From Megasphaera vaginalis (ex Bordigoni et al. 2020) (GTDB lineage: Bacteria > Bacillota > Negativicutes > Veillonellales > Megasphaeraceae): a stretch of DNA of 64,000 nucleotides. Of this stretch, positions 16,466 to 25,607 are shown piece after piece. The notes under the pieces were generated by a model, which ran no database searches, was not told the DNA's origin, and saw nothing but the letters and a program-made list of their open reading frames with translations. The translations under genes were made by a program, and so were the position numbers. Numbering within the stretch: position 1 is the stretch's first letter; every line of letters begins with the position of its first letter. The stretch lies in the NCBI RefSeq assembly GCF_900240295.1, contig NZ_OEQB01000001.1, positions 248,001 through 312,000 of the forward strand, written 5' to 3'.

Positions 16466-17686
16466 TCAGCTTCTGTGCAAGGTAAAAACACTGACCTCAC
16501 GGGAGCAGAGAAAGCGGAACGGCAGCCAATGTCCGGTCCCCCTGTTGACATAGCCCCACGCCGATCCGTTTTTGAACATGCCGCGCAAATACTTAAAACC
16601 GACGGCCTGCACCAAGGGAGCAAGCAAAGCAAACTGCCCCCCATGTGTATGACCGCTCAACGTGAGCGGGATATTCTTGGCGAAAGTCTCATCGAAAAAG
16701 GCGGGATGGTGCGCCAAAAAAAGAACAAAGGCATTTTGCGGCACATATTGCAGCGCTTTCTCCGTATAGCGCCGCCGTTCGGCAGCAAAGGCCTCCTCTT
16801 CCTTGGCAAAGCTGTAGTCACTGCCGCATACGTAAAAGGGGCGGTCGGACTCACGCTGTCCCGGCAGACCCTGCACGCGGAAAGAGGAATTCCGCAGAAT
16901 ACGAACCGGAGTCTTCTCCAGCATAGCCGTAATCTGCGGCAGTCCTCGATAATATTCATGATTGCCGTAACAAAAATCAATGCCGTCGCGAAAATAAGGC
17001 GCCAATTCCTGCAAGACGGCCTGACACTGCGGCAGCAGCGACAACTCATCAATCAGATCACCGGTTATTTCGAGGCGCTGCGCGCCGCTGCCGGCAGCGC
17101 GCAGAACAGCCTCCCGCAATTGATCTATGCTGAAGAAGGTGCCAATGTGGCAGTCTGATATTTGCGCAATTTTATAGTTTTCCAAGTACGGCGGCAACGA
17201 AGGACACGTCACCTCATGGGAAGTCACCTGCAAGCAGAGATGGCCTCCCGCATTCCCAACCAGCGATGTCGTCGCGGCCAGAAGCGGAACGGCAGCGGCG
17301 CTATATTGCAGAAATGACCGGCGCGACATTCCTCCTTCGCGCCCGCCTGCAGGCTCTTCGGTATGTTTTCGAAAAAACCGCCGGTAAATAAACGTGCCAA
17401 AAGCGAGAACTATCATGACGGGAAAGGCCAGCAGAAAGGCCAACAACCAACTCAGAGAAAGCATGGCTCCGAACCATGACGCCTGCAGCACCGCCATCTG
17501 CCGCAAGTCTGCAAACGCCGTAACGTACAGGCCGACTACGGCAACAGCGACAACGGTAATGCCTAAAACGGCGGCAACGACTGCGGCGAAACGGCGACTG
17601 CGGCTGACATAACTCCACAGCGCTGCCGTAAACGCGGCCACAAGTGACATGACCGTCAAAAAAACGAGCAAAAAAATACCCTTCAT
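16466..17686 (-). CDS. Membrane-anchored metallophosphoesterase with internal twin-arginine-like motif
   Basis: 406 residues. Three membrane segments fill residues 1-100 (FLLVFLTVMSLVAAFTAALW, then VVAAVLGITVVAVAVVGLYV, then a third near 75-98). Residues 118-135 read SRRSFLQYSAAAVPLL, like a twin-arginine signal. The catalytic domain follows: SDCHIG, GDLID, GNHEYY, HHPAFF, SGHTHGGQ, the five metal-ligand motifs of calcineurin-type phosphoesterases (YkuE group). It should act on the outer face of the inner membrane, perhaps on a lipid or nucleotide substrate. mutY ends at the base before its ATG, so the two are coupled. Confidence 0.88.
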   Translation of the reverse strand: MKGIFLLVFLTVMSLVAAFTAALWSYVSRSRRFAAVVAAVLGITVVAVAVVGLYVTAFADLRQMAVLQASWFGAMLSLSWLLAFLLAFPVMIVLAFGTFIYRRFFRKHTEEPAGGREGGMSRRSFLQYSAAAVPLLAATTSLVGNAGGHLCLQVTSHEVTCPSLPPYLENYKIAQISDCHIGTFFSIDQLREAVLRAAGSGAQRLEITGDLIDELSLLPQCQAVLQELAPYFRDGIDFCYGNHEYYRGLPQITAMLEKTPVRILRNSSFRVQGLPGQRESDRPFYVCGSDYSFAKEEEAFAAERRRYTEKALQYVPQNAFVLFLAHHPAFFDETFAKNIPLTLSGHTHGGQFALLAPLVQAVGFKYLRGMFKNGSAWGYVNRGTGHWLPFRFLCSREVSVFTLHRS

Positions 17687-18754
17687 TTATAATACGGCAG
17701 TGATCTTGCCATGCGGCCCGGCCCACGGAACTTCCGTGTACGCCGTTACCGGCAACCACTGCCAATCCTCCTTTGCCTGCAAATGACCGTGAACGGCTTT
17801 TGCCCGATAAACGTGGAGCCGCCATATTTTATGAGAAAAGACATGTTTCACCGCAGCGATTTCCGCAGCGCCGACAACAACGCTGAGACCGACGGATTGT
17901 AGCAATTTCGTAACGGCGCCGATGCCTTCCGCCCCTGCTCCGCCGGCGTTGGGAAATTCCCACATCGATGCCAGCAACCCCTTTTCCGGACGACGGTGGA
18001 GAAGCCATTTTCGTTGCCGCGTACAAACAACGACCGTAATATCTTCCGTCGGAATATTCTTTTTCGTCAAACGCAACGGCAATACCGCTTCCTTCCCCGC
18101 CGCTCTCGCCAAACAATGAGACGACAGGGGACAACCTTCGCAATGCGGCTGCCTCGGCACACAGACCTGCGCGCCGAAATCCATCAGCGCCTCGTTGAAA
18201 GCGCCGGGACAAGCTGCCGGCATGACGTTATCGACTAAGTCGGTAATCTCTTTCTTTACGGCACCGGACAAAATATTCTCTTCAATGTTATACAGCCTGG
18301 CGAAGACGCGCAGCACATTGCCGTCGACTGCGGCGACGCGGCGGCCGTAAGCGATACTGGCAATGGCCCCTGCCGTATATGCGCCGACTCCTTTCAGCTT
18401 GACCAGTTCCGCCGTGTCTGACGGAACCTTGCCGTCATAGGAGGAGACAACTTCCTGTACGGCTTGGTGCAAATTACGGGCGCGCGAGTAATACCCCAGC
18501 CCTTGCCATTGCCGCAACACTTCGTCGGCAGAAGCTGCAGCCAATGTTTCCATATCGGGAAAACGCTCCATCCAACTTTCATAATAAGGCCGCACGGCTT
18601 CGACCTTAGTCTGTTGCAGCATGATTTCCGAGACCCACACCTTATACGGATCTCGCCGCGTACCGCCGCGCCACGGCAATTCGCGGCAATGGACGGAAAA
18701 CCATTGCAAAAGCAACGGCACCCACGTATCGTCTACTCGTTTATCATCGCTCAT
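17687..18754 (-). CDS. mutY: A/G-specific adenine DNA glycosylase
   Basis: 355 residues from ATG 18754 (AAGGATAAGGAT before it; a GTG at 18775 would swallow this site). N-terminal HhH-GPD glycosylase with catalytic Glu in MLQQTKVEAV, helix-hairpin-helix LKGVGAYTAGAIAS and catalytic Asp in VDGNVLRV; iron-sulphur loop C-x6-C-x2-C-x5-C in CVPRQPHCEGCPLSSHC; C-terminal NUDIX-like domain recognising 8-oxoG (about 235-355). Removes adenine mispaired with 8-oxoguanine. Upstream gene is divergent. Confidence 0.96.
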   Translation of the reverse strand: MSDDKRVDDTWVPLLLQWFSVHCRELPWRGGTRRDPYKVWVSEIMLQQTKVEAVRPYYESWMERFPDMETLAAASADEVLRQWQGLGYYSRARNLHQAVQEVVSSYDGKVPSDTAELVKLKGVGAYTAGAIASIAYGRRVAAVDGNVLRVFARLYNIEENILSGAVKKEITDLVDNVMPAACPGAFNEALMDFGAQVCVPRQPHCEGCPLSSHCLARAAGKEAVLPLRLTKKNIPTEDITVVVCTRQRKWLLHRRPEKGLLASMWEFPNAGGAGAEGIGAVTKLLQSVGLSVVVGAAEIAAVKHVFSHKIWRLHVYRAKAVHGHLQAKEDWQWLPVTAYTEVPWAGPHGKITAVL

Positions 18755-18887
18755 ATCCTTATCCTTTCCGCGCACTGCCGAAAAAAATTCCGCAGTACAG
18801 CAAAAGCATATTCATTATAGCATATCATTTCAAAAACACAGGCAGTGTGCTAAAATAAACAGTAGCCTTGATAAAGGAGTATTTCTC

Positions 18888-19682
18888 ATGAGTCATGATC
18901 TGTCAAAACATATTATCGAATACAATTTGGATCTGGGCAGGACGAAGCCGGACACCGTACATCGCGACGCTTCATACTGCCCTTTTTGTGATGTCGCCAA
19001 TCTGAAAAACATCCTCGACAGGCGCGGCCACATGATCTGGCTGGAAAATGCTTATCCTGTCCTCAAAGAAGCATGGCAGACCTTGATCATCGAAACGGAT
19101 GACTGCGACGCCGATTTTGCAACGTACACGCCGGAATACGCGTTGGCATTACTCGAATTTTCTCTGGAAAAATGGCGGCAAGTAAAGGATATGGGGCGCT
19201 TCCGCTCCGTTCTTTTTTACCGCAATCACGGCTATATGTCGGGCGGTACGATACGTCATCCCCACAGTCAGATCGTCGGCCTTGAACAGTATGATTACCA
19301 TCACGATATCTCGCCGCAACACCTGCACGGACACCCCATTATGACAGCGAAAGAACTGGAAATAAATCTTTCCGATGCACCGCTCATCGGCTTTTATGAA
19401 GTCAATCTGATTTTAAAGGACGAAGGAGCGCTACCGTATTTTGTCCGTTCCATGCAGGCAACGGCGCTGTACTTCATCCGCTCCTTCGCCAGTTTCAATG
19501 ACAGTTACAATATATTCTATTACGACTTTCCCGGAGATGCGTCGCTCTACGTCAAGATTGTTCCCCGCTTTTTGACAAATCCCATGTTTGTCGGCTATAA
19601 AGTACCGCAAGTCGCCAACAAAGAGCATGTTGCGCGCTTTATAAAGGATTTCAGACCCCATCTCTCTCAAGGAAAGGATTAA
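18888..19682 (+). CDS. DUF4931 protein, GalT/HIT-like
   Basis: 264 residues from ATG 18888 behind AAAGGAGTATTTCTC; the frame is open further upstream but without a site. A CPFC pair near residue 33 and GTIRHPHSQIVGLEQYD, an H-x-H-x-Q nucleotidyl-transfer motif as in galactose-1-phosphate uridylyltransferase, are the main marks. This matches the DUF4931 family found in Firmicutes. Nucleotide-binding or nucleotidyltransferase activity is likely; no substrate is known to me. Overlaps nothing and ends 3 bases before the next gene, with which it forms a short plus-strand operon. Confidence 0.8.
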   Translation: MSHDLSKHIIEYNLDLGRTKPDTVHRDASYCPFCDVANLKNILDRRGHMIWLENAYPVLKEAWQTLIIETDDCDADFATYTPEYALALLEFSLEKWRQVKDMGRFRSVLFYRNHGYMSGGTIRHPHSQIVGLEQYDYHHDISPQHLHGHPIMTAKELEINLSDAPLIGFYEVNLILKDEGALPYFVRSMQATALYFIRSFASFNDSYNIFYYDFPGDASLYVKIVPRFLTNPMFVGYKVPQVANKEHVARFIKDFRPHLSQGKD

Positions 19683-19685
19683 TCT

Positions 19686-20411
19686 ATGCGTTTATTTGCA
19701 ATCGGTGATCTGCACCTGTCAGGCAATCCGCCGAAAAAGCCGATGACCGTCTTCGGCCATCGCTGGGAAAATCACTGGCAGCGAATCTGCACAGACTGGC
19801 GCAGCCGCGTTTCCCCTGACGATACGGTCCTGATCGCCGGCGACATATCCTGGGCGATGCGGTTAAAAGACGCCCAAGAGGATTTGGATGAAATCAGAGC
19901 GCTGCCCGGTCATAAAGTACTGATCCGCGGCAATCATGATTTCTGGTGGGAAAGCGCCGGTAAGTTGAACCGCCTTGACAGCGGCAACAACATGACTTAT
20001 CTTTACGGCACCACGATAACCCTCGACAATAATCGCATTGCCGTTTGCGGTACCCACGGCTGGGTCAGTCCGGGAGACATTCATTATGAAGAAGAACGCG
20101 ACGCGAAACCTTACCGGCGGGAGTTGCTCCGCGTCGAAAGAACGCTGGAAGAAGCCGCCAAACTGGGCTGCGACCATACCCTGCTGCTGCTTCACTATCC
20201 GCCAGTGTGCGACCTGACCAAACCCAGCGGCTTTACGGAACTTCTCGCCAAATATAAGGTGCCGCTCTGCGTCTTCGGACATCTCCACGGCATGCAGCCG
20301 AACACGATGTTCCCGCGCCGCTATAACGGCACCTTGCTTCAGCTCGTTTCAGCCGACTACCGGGACTGCAAACTGCTGGAAATAACATTTGACGAAAACG
20401 GAGGCGCGTAA
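19686..20411 (+). CDS. Cytoplasmic metallophosphoesterase
   Basis: 241 residues with all calcineurin-type motifs: FAIGDLHLSG, AGDISWAM, RGNHDFWWES, LLLLHYPPV, FGHLHGM. No signal peptide or membrane segment. Belongs to the small phosphoesterases often annotated as serine/threonine phosphatase-like, true substrate unknown. ATG follows AAAGGATTAATCT; the gene starts 3 bases after the DUF4931 stop and is followed 2 bases later by a small gene. Confidence 0.88.
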   Translation: MRLFAIGDLHLSGNPPKKPMTVFGHRWENHWQRICTDWRSRVSPDDTVLIAGDISWAMRLKDAQEDLDEIRALPGHKVLIRGNHDFWWESAGKLNRLDSGNNMTYLYGTTITLDNNRIAVCGTHGWVSPGDIHYEEERDAKPYRRELLRVERTLEEAAKLGCDHTLLLLHYPPVCDLTKPSGFTELLAKYKVPLCVFGHLHGMQPNTMFPRRYNGTLLQLVSADYRDCKLLEITFDENGGA

Positions 20412-20413
20412 AA

Positions 20414-20644
20414 ATGAGCCAGATCGCAAAAAAACACCTGCTCGCCGGGATCATTTTCGGCGATCCCGCAGCTGACGAGTACATTTATCTTCCCGGCGGC
20501 GAAGTCGGCACCGAACAGCCGCTGTGCATCTATGAACACGACAACAGACAGGAAGATATCGATTTGGAAACGGCAGGATATTTAGTCGGCTATTTATCAT
20601 TAAAAAAATGCTCCCATCCCGTTTTAGGGAAAAGAGCATTTTAA
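20414..20644 (+). CDS. Small hypothetical protein, 76 residues
   Basis: ATG 20414 lies 2 bases after the phosphoesterase stop with GGAGGCG overlapping that stop, so it is well placed for translation. The protein is acidic in the middle (YEHDNRQEDIDLETAGYLV) with an N-terminal KKHLLAGIIFGDPAADEYIYL. I do not recognise it. Its last 14 codons overlap the operon terminator, which is unusual and may mean the natural stop has been lost and the frame reads into the hairpin. Confidence 0.55.
   Translation: MSQIAKKHLLAGIIFGDPAADEYIYLPGGEVGTEQPLCIYEHDNRQEDIDLETAGYLVGYLSLKKCSHPVLGKRAF
20602..20644. terminator. Terminator shared by convergent transcripts
   Basis: AAAATGCTC/GAGCATTTT stem with a 20-base loop; A and T runs on both sides make it bidirectional. 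It separates the plus-strand operon from the histidine kinase gene. Confidence 0.75.
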
Positions 20645-20646
20645 TC

Positions 20647-22194
20647 TTATTTGCTTTTCATGACGGTGAACCAAAAGGTTACGCCGTCTTTTTCATTTTC
20701 TACACCATACTCCGTCCCATGCAGCTTCAGCAACGCCGCGACGATGCCGAGTCCCAAGCCGTGACCGCCGAATATCCGCGCGGCATCGCGGGCCCGCGAG
20801 GTGTCGACCTTGTAAAAAGGCTCCCAAATTCGCTGTTGGTACTCGACGGGAATCTGCATGCCGTCATTGTATATTTTTATTTTATATCGGTCTGCAAGCA
20901 TTTCGGCCGAAATGTCGATCCGCTTCCCGACGGGCACGTAGTCAATGGCATTGGAAAGAAAATTGCTCAGCACCGTGCCCAACCGGCTGGGATCGCCGTT
21001 AACCGTCATCTCTGCCGGCAATTCCCAAGAAAGACAAATGCATTTTTCTTCAATGGCACGGCTGAACCGCATTTTTGTTTCTTCCGCCAACGCCGTAAAG
21101 TCAAAATCGGTAAAAGATAACTGGAAATTACCCAACTCCAGACGGGACAGGTTAAGCAGGTCCAAGACAAGCTGATTCATCTTTTCCGTTTCCCTGCGGA
21201 TAATGCCGCAGTAGCGAATCCGCCCTTCCTCGTCATTGACCAGACTCTCCAGCCCTTCGGCATACCCTTGGATAATAGCCAGCGGCGTTTTCAGTTCATG
21301 CGACACGGCCGAAACGAAGGCCTTCCGCATATGCTCCAATTCCTGCGCCTTGTTCAACTGATCCTGCAACTGATCATTAGACGCCTGTAAATCCGTCAAT
21401 GCCGTATTCAGCTGATCGGAAAGGTCATTCAAGCTCTGACCGAGCTGGCCGATTTCATCGGTCCGTGTGCTCCGCCACTTCCTGGAAAAATCAAGGCCGG
21501 CCATACGCACGGCCAAACTTTTCAGCTCGAGCAGCGACTTCGTCAATATCCGCGAAAAGATGAACGCGCCGACAATCGCCGCCAGGAGCCAGATAAGACC
21601 GAAAATAAAGACGAATTTCTGAACGATATCGATATTTTTCTGCATCGGCGCCGCCGGCTGACTGAGGATCAGAAAAGTATGATCGCCAATACGGCTGAAA
21701 AGATCGAAAAAACGTACGCCGTTGCTGTCCTTCGGTTGGTGGGACTGAACTTCATCCAACTCATTTTCAAGCGGTTCCGCCCCGTTCAGAATAGCCATCA
21801 GTTCTCTAATATGGCGCGGCACTTCCCGCCTGACGGTCGTCGTATCGGCAGTATCCGGCGACGCGACAATGACATTTGTATCCTGCGTTCTGGGAATAAT
21901 GACCTGTCGGTCTGGCCGTGACGAATACGTAAGCTTGCCGTGATCGACAATAAAGACGTCGGCCCCGGCAGACTGGCTAATACGGTCGATCTGTTCCTGC
22001 CGTTCCGGCCCGTTTTCCTCATAAATAGCGGCGATTTGGTCGCGCGCCGAAAACATATTGGTTTTCTGCACCTCGTAATAAAAGGGTTCAAACCCCAATC
22101 CGACGGCGACCATCAAGACGATCAGGCTGAGCAGGGTAAATCCGGTCAGGTCCAGGCTTACGCGCGTGCGCAGCGGTATCTTATTCAGTATCAT
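20647..22194 (-). CDS. Sensor histidine kinase
   Basis: 515 residues. Membrane segments about 14-36 and 193-215 enclose a 155-residue extracytoplasmic sensor; then HAMP (215-270), a coiled coil (ALTDLQASNDQLQDQLNKAQ), HisKA with phospho-acceptor His in VSHELKTPLAIIQGY, and HATPase with N box NFLSNAIDY and G boxes GHGLGLGIV. Inner-membrane kinase that phosphorylates the response regulator encoded just upstream (4-base overlap). The signal is unknown; the sensor is not a recognisable PAS domain. Cotranscription with folate genes is a hint, nothing more. Confidence 0.95.
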   Translation of the reverse strand: MILNKIPLRTRVSLDLTGFTLLSLIVLMVAVGLGFEPFYYEVQKTNMFSARDQIAAIYEENGPERQEQIDRISQSAGADVFIVDHGKLTYSSRPDRQVIIPRTQDTNVIVASPDTADTTTVRREVPRHIRELMAILNGAEPLENELDEVQSHQPKDSNGVRFFDLFSRIGDHTFLILSQPAAPMQKNIDIVQKFVFIFGLIWLLAAIVGAFIFSRILTKSLLELKSLAVRMAGLDFSRKWRSTRTDEIGQLGQSLNDLSDQLNTALTDLQASNDQLQDQLNKAQELEHMRKAFVSAVSHELKTPLAIIQGYAEGLESLVNDEEGRIRYCGIIRRETEKMNQLVLDLLNLSRLELGNFQLSFTDFDFTALAEETKMRFSRAIEEKCICLSWELPAEMTVNGDPSRLGTVLSNFLSNAIDYVPVGKRIDISAEMLADRYKIKIYNDGMQIPVEYQQRIWEPFYKVDTSRARDAARIFGGHGLGLGIVAALLKLHGTEYGVENEKDGVTFWFTVMKSK

Positions 22195-22871
22195 TTGGAG
22201 CCGTACCGATAGCCGTAGCCACGAACGGTCTGGACAAAAGCCCCTTTATCGCCCAGTTTGACGCGCAACCTGTTAATATGCGTGTCCACAGTACGCAGAT
22301 CACCGTAGTACTCATAATTCCAGACCTGATTCAATATTTGCCGTCTGCTCAGCGCCTTGCCGGCATTGGTCATCAGATAATTGAGCAGCTTATATTCCGT
22401 CGGACTGAGATCAATACTTTTACCATCGATCAGCACTTGATGGGCGTCACGGTCGATAGAAAGACCTTCCACATCGTTCACGCCGCCTTCTCTGACTGTT
22501 TCTTCTTCGGGCTGTGCGCGCCGCAAAAGAACCTTGATCTTAGCGACCAGGATCTTCGGACTGAAAGGCTTCGTAATATATTCGTCAACGCCCAGATCAT
22601 AGGCGAAAAGCTGATCTATTTCCTCCCCTTTAGCCGTAAACATCATGATCGGCACCGTAGAAGAGCGGCGAATCTCTCTGCACACGGTCCAACCGTCATA
22701 CCCCGGCATCATGACATCGAGCAGAATCAAATCCGGATGATGATCATTAAATTTTTCCAACGCGTCTTTCCCGTCGACAGCTTGAATTACCTCATAGCCC
22801 TCCGGCTTTAGAAAATCGGCAACCAATTGCCGCATCAATTCTTCATCATCTGCAATCAATATTTTTTCCAT
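22191..22871 (-). CDS. OmpR-family response regulator
   Basis: 226 residues. Receiver domain 1-120 with acidic pocket DDEE, phospho-Asp in LILLDVMMPG, Thr in MMFTAKG and Lys in ITKPFSP; winged-helix DNA-binding domain 130-226 (LSPTEYKLLNYL, VDTHINRLRVKLGD, TVRGYGYRY). Its 5' end lies inside folK (16-base overlap), an intimate coupling of a two-component system to the folate operon. Confidence 0.96.
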   Translation of the reverse strand: MEKILIADDEELMRQLVADFLKPEGYEVIQAVDGKDALEKFNDHHPDLILLDVMMPGYDGWTVCREIRRSSTVPIMMFTAKGEEIDQLFAYDLGVDEYITKPFSPKILVAKIKVLLRRAQPEEETVREGGVNDVEGLSIDRDAHQVLIDGKSIDLSPTEYKLLNYLMTNAGKALSRRQILNQVWNYEYYGDLRTVDTHINRLRVKLGDKGAFVQTVRGYGYRYGSK

Positions 22872-23368
22872 GATAATCTCCCCTCTTCAGGTTCTTTTAT
22901 TTTTTTTATTTTTTCCGCATCGGGCAGCAGAGAAAGCCATTCGCTTGCCCGTTTCCCCTTGATCGGAAGCTGAGGCGACAATTCACAAAGCGGCACCAGT
23001 ACGAAGGCCCGTTCCGTCAAATAGGGATGAGGAATCTGCAACTCCGCCGTATGCACGTCCCGGCGATGCCAGAGAATATCCAGGTCGATTGTCCTGGCTC
23101 CCCATTTCTCCCTACGCACCCTTCCCAATTTCGCTTCAACGGCCAAACATAAATGCAGCATCCGTTCCGGCGGCAACTGCGTCTCGACGGCAACGACAGC
23201 GTTATAGAAAACAGGCTGATCCGTCTTGCCCCACGGCGGCGTCTCATACAGGGACGAAAGAGCCGAAACCGTAAGGCCCGGAATTTTCCGGAGCTCCCGA
23301 ATGGCCGCGGCAAGCAAACTTTCTCGATCTCCCAAGTTGGCGCCGAGACCGATATAATAATCAGCCAT
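22856..23368 (-). CDS. folK: 2-amino-4-hydroxy-6-hydroxymethyldihydropteridine pyrophosphokinase
   Basis: 170 residues. YIGLGANLGDRESLL at the N-terminus, ATP/pterin binding around ETPPWGKTDQPVFYNAVV, and GARTIDLDILWH with the two Mg-binding Asp. Transfers pyrophosphate from ATP to the pterin alcohol, the step between FolB and FolP. Overlaps folB by 8 bases. The C-terminus is Lys/Glu-rich and longer than the minimal enzyme. Confidence 0.96.
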   Translation of the reverse strand: MADYYIGLGANLGDRESLLAAAIRELRKIPGLTVSALSSLYETPPWGKTDQPVFYNAVVAVETQLPPERMLHLCLAVEAKLGRVRREKWGARTIDLDILWHRRDVHTAELQIPHPYLTERAFVLVPLCELSPQLPIKGKRASEWLSLLPDAEKIKKIKEPEEGRLSWKKY

Positions 23369-23726
23369 TTCGCCTTCTCTCCACCGTTACCGATGCATCG
23401 CTGAAAACGGCAGGAAGCGGTGCGCCCGGTTTATGTACGGTCACAATAACACTGTCAAGCAGCGGAAAGGCCGCTAAAAGACGGGCGGCGATTTTTTCCG
23501 CAACGCCCTCAATCAGACGACACGGCGCTTCCGTCACAGCGGTGCTGATCAAAGACGTGACAGCCCCATAATCAACGGTATCGTCCAGTCTGTCACTCTC
23601 GCCGGCAGCATGCAGATCGAGCGCGAGGCTGACGTCAACCAAAAACGTTTGTCCCCGCTCCGTCTCTTCGGGAAGACAACCGTGATAAGCGAAAAAGGAC
23701 AAACCGGAAATGGTAATTTTATCCAT
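23361..23726 (-). CDS. folB: Dihydroneopterin aldolase
   Basis: 121 residues from ATG 23726, preceded by AGGAGGATATGAA; the frame is open upstream but lacks a site. GLSFFAYHGCLPEETERGQ carries the active-site region, Lys in VTVHKPGAPLP binds the pterin. Splits dihydroneopterin into hydroxymethyl-dihydropterin and glycolaldehyde. Member of the folE-folP-folB-folK operon in pathway-neighbour order. Confidence 0.95.
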   Translation of the reverse strand: MDKITISGLSFFAYHGCLPEETERGQTFLVDVSLALDLHAAGESDRLDDTVDYGAVTSLISTAVTEAPCRLIEGVAEKIAARLLAAFPLLDSVIVTVHKPGAPLPAVFSDASVTVERRRNG

Positions 23727-23758
23727 TTCATATCCTCCTGATACGGTTAATGATGTAA

Positions 23759-24598
23759 TCAATCGGCAAGCAGCGCATCTGTCATGCGGCAAATCCGCAC
23801 GATCTCCTTGACATCGTGCACCCGCATGACGGAAGCTCCCGCCACGATCCCCAGGACCGTCACGGCCGCTGTGCCTTCCATTCGTTCCGTTACCGGCAAA
23901 TCCAACACCTTGCCAATAAAACCCTTACGGGAAACACCCAGAAGCAGCGGATACGGCAACTCCGTCAGTCGGCCCAAATGCCTGATAACTTCCATGTTCT
24001 GCGAAAAATCTTTGCCGAAGCCTATGCCGGGGTCAATAATGATATTCTTTTCAGCAACGCCGGCTGCAGCGGCAATTGATGCCGCCGCAGTAAAAAACGC
24101 TTTCATTTCTTCAAAAATATTGCCATACGCCGTGCCGTTCTGATTATGCATAACGATAACCGGCACTTGGTGTTTTGCGGCAACGGCCGCCATCCGTCCC
24201 GGCTCTGACGCATACTGCAGTCCCCAGATATCATTCATGATATGAGCGCCGGCCGTCATGGCGTAGTCCGCCGTCGCCGCCTTATACGTATCGACGGAAA
24301 CGGGAACGGGACATTGAGCCACTAAGGCAGGCAGGATTTTTTCCAACCGCTCAATTTCTTCTTCTGCCGAAATCATCGTATAGCCGGGGCGCGTCGACTC
24401 GGCGCCGATGTCGATAATGTCGGCCCCGGCGGCGACCATTTCCTCCATGTGACGCAGCGCCTTGTCCCGCTCGGCCCAGGAACCGCCGTCAGAAAACGAA
24501 TCAGGCGTAATGTTCAAAATCCCCATGACCAACGTCTTTCTGCCGACAATCAGAGACTTACCGTCTCGCCATGTATACTTGCGAATTTGTCTTATCAT
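23759..24598 (-). CDS. folP: Dihydropteroate synthase
   Basis: 279 residues, TIM barrel. LVMGILNITPDSFSDGG (pterin and sulfonamide loop 1), IDIGAESTRPGY (loop 2), IIDPGIGFGKDFSQN, and the C-terminal VTVLGIVAGASVMRVHDV phosphate site. Joins hydroxymethyl-dihydropterin pyrophosphate and p-aminobenzoate; the target of sulfonamides. No insertion of the resistance type is apparent in the Ser-Arg-Pro loop. Starts 1 base behind the folE stop. Confidence 0.96.
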   Translation of the reverse strand: MIRQIRKYTWRDGKSLIVGRKTLVMGILNITPDSFSDGGSWAERDKALRHMEEMVAAGADIIDIGAESTRPGYTMISAEEEIERLEKILPALVAQCPVPVSVDTYKAATADYAMTAGAHIMNDIWGLQYASEPGRMAAVAAKHQVPVIVMHNQNGTAYGNIFEEMKAFFTAAASIAAAAGVAEKNIIIDPGIGFGKDFSQNMEVIRHLGRLTELPYPLLLGVSRKGFIGKVLDLPVTERMEGTAAVTVLGIVAGASVMRVHDVKEIVRICRMTDALLAD

Positions 24599-24599
24599 A

Positions 24600-25166
24600 T
24601 CATTCTTCCTCTTTCAACAGTGACCAAGCCTGATCATATAATTTTGTTCCTTCACACAACATGCCGTCGGCAGCCGTCGTCACGATTTCCGTATCGGCAG
24701 CAGCCCGATTGCGCATAGTCAGACAAAGATGCTTCGCCTTGACGATAACCAGCGTCCCCGCCGTATCGACACCGGTCGAAACGGCTCGGCAAATTTCCTC
24801 CGTCAGCCGTTCCTGCAGCTGCGGGCGCCGCGCCAGAATATCGACGGCGTCGGCAAAATGACCGAAACCGGCAATCTTCCCGTTTCGAGGAAAATAGGCG
24901 ATCTGAACGGTACCGAAAAAAGGCAGAATATGATGCTCGCAAATGGAGTGAAAACGAATATTCCGAACGGCAATAAGCCCCTTGCTTTCGGTCCGAATCA
25001 AATCACCCCAGACAGCAGCAGGATCTTCTGTCAGACCGGAAAAGAAATGACTGTACGCTTCTGCCACCCGCTCCGGCGTTTTTTCCATCTGCAGCACCGC
25101 CAGATCAAGTCCCAAAGCCCGCAAAAAGCGGCCGGCAGCGGCAATTGCTTCTTCATTTCGTGCCAT
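24600..25166 (-). CDS. folE: GTP cyclohydrolase I
   Basis: 188 residues from ATG 25166 with GGAGG six bases upstream; a longer frame to 25232 has no site. Zinc and active-site motifs: FHSICEHHILPFFG, KIAGFGHFADAVDILARRPQ and AKHLCLTMRN. Opens GTP to dihydroneopterin triphosphate, first step of folate synthesis. First of the four fol genes. Confidence 0.96.
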   Translation of the reverse strand: MARNEEAIAAAGRFLRALGLDLAVLQMEKTPERVAEAYSHFFSGLTEDPAAVWGDLIRTESKGLIAVRNIRFHSICEHHILPFFGTVQIAYFPRNGKIAGFGHFADAVDILARRPQLQERLTEEICRAVSTGVDTAGTLVIVKAKHLCLTMRNRAAADTEIVTTAADGMLCEGTKLYDQAWSLLKEEE

Positions 25167-25177
25167 CAGGCGCCTCC

Positions 25178-25579
25178 TTAAAAACTCACGTAATACGTTC
25201 CGATAAAAATCAATCCGCCAATGAGAATACAAGCGGTACTGATATATTGATACCGTATTTCCCGGGAGTTATATAAATACACATCGTTCGGATTGTCGGG
25301 ATTATAGCGGAAGTCAGTAACATAGCCTGCTTCAAACTCCCATTCATTATCTCCGAAAGTGGATTGCGACCGGTATGTCTTCCCATCGACAGTAAATTCG
25401 ATGACAGGAAAATACAACGTATTACTGCGCATTTTCTTTTCCACAAAACCGAGCACCTTACCTGTGCCGTATGCGGTGCAATGCCGGCTGAGCGAACGCA
25501 GTTTCCACCCGTGGAAAGCGCCTAAAAGAAGTAAAAAGACCCCAATCGCACCGGGAACGTAGTACAAAATATCTGGCAA
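25178..25579 (-). CDS. DUF3592 membrane protein
   Basis: 133 residues. One membrane segment at 5-24 and another at 112-131, with a beta-rich domain between them (YFPVIEFTVDGKTYRSQSTFG, DFRYNPDNPNDVYLYNSR), the DUF3592 pattern: an extracytoplasmic domain inserted between two helices. Function unknown. Directly upstream of folE (11-base gap), so possibly cotranscribed with the folate genes by accident of position. Confidence 0.75.
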   Translation of the reverse strand: MPDILYYVPGAIGVFLLLLGAFHGWKLRSLSRHCTAYGTGKVLGFVEKKMRSNTLYFPVIEFTVDGKTYRSQSTFGDNEWEFEAGYVTDFRYNPDNPNDVYLYNSREIRYQYISTACILIGGLIFIGTYYVSF

Positions 25580-25607
25580 GATGATGTCCTCCTAACAAAA
25601 TGAATGA

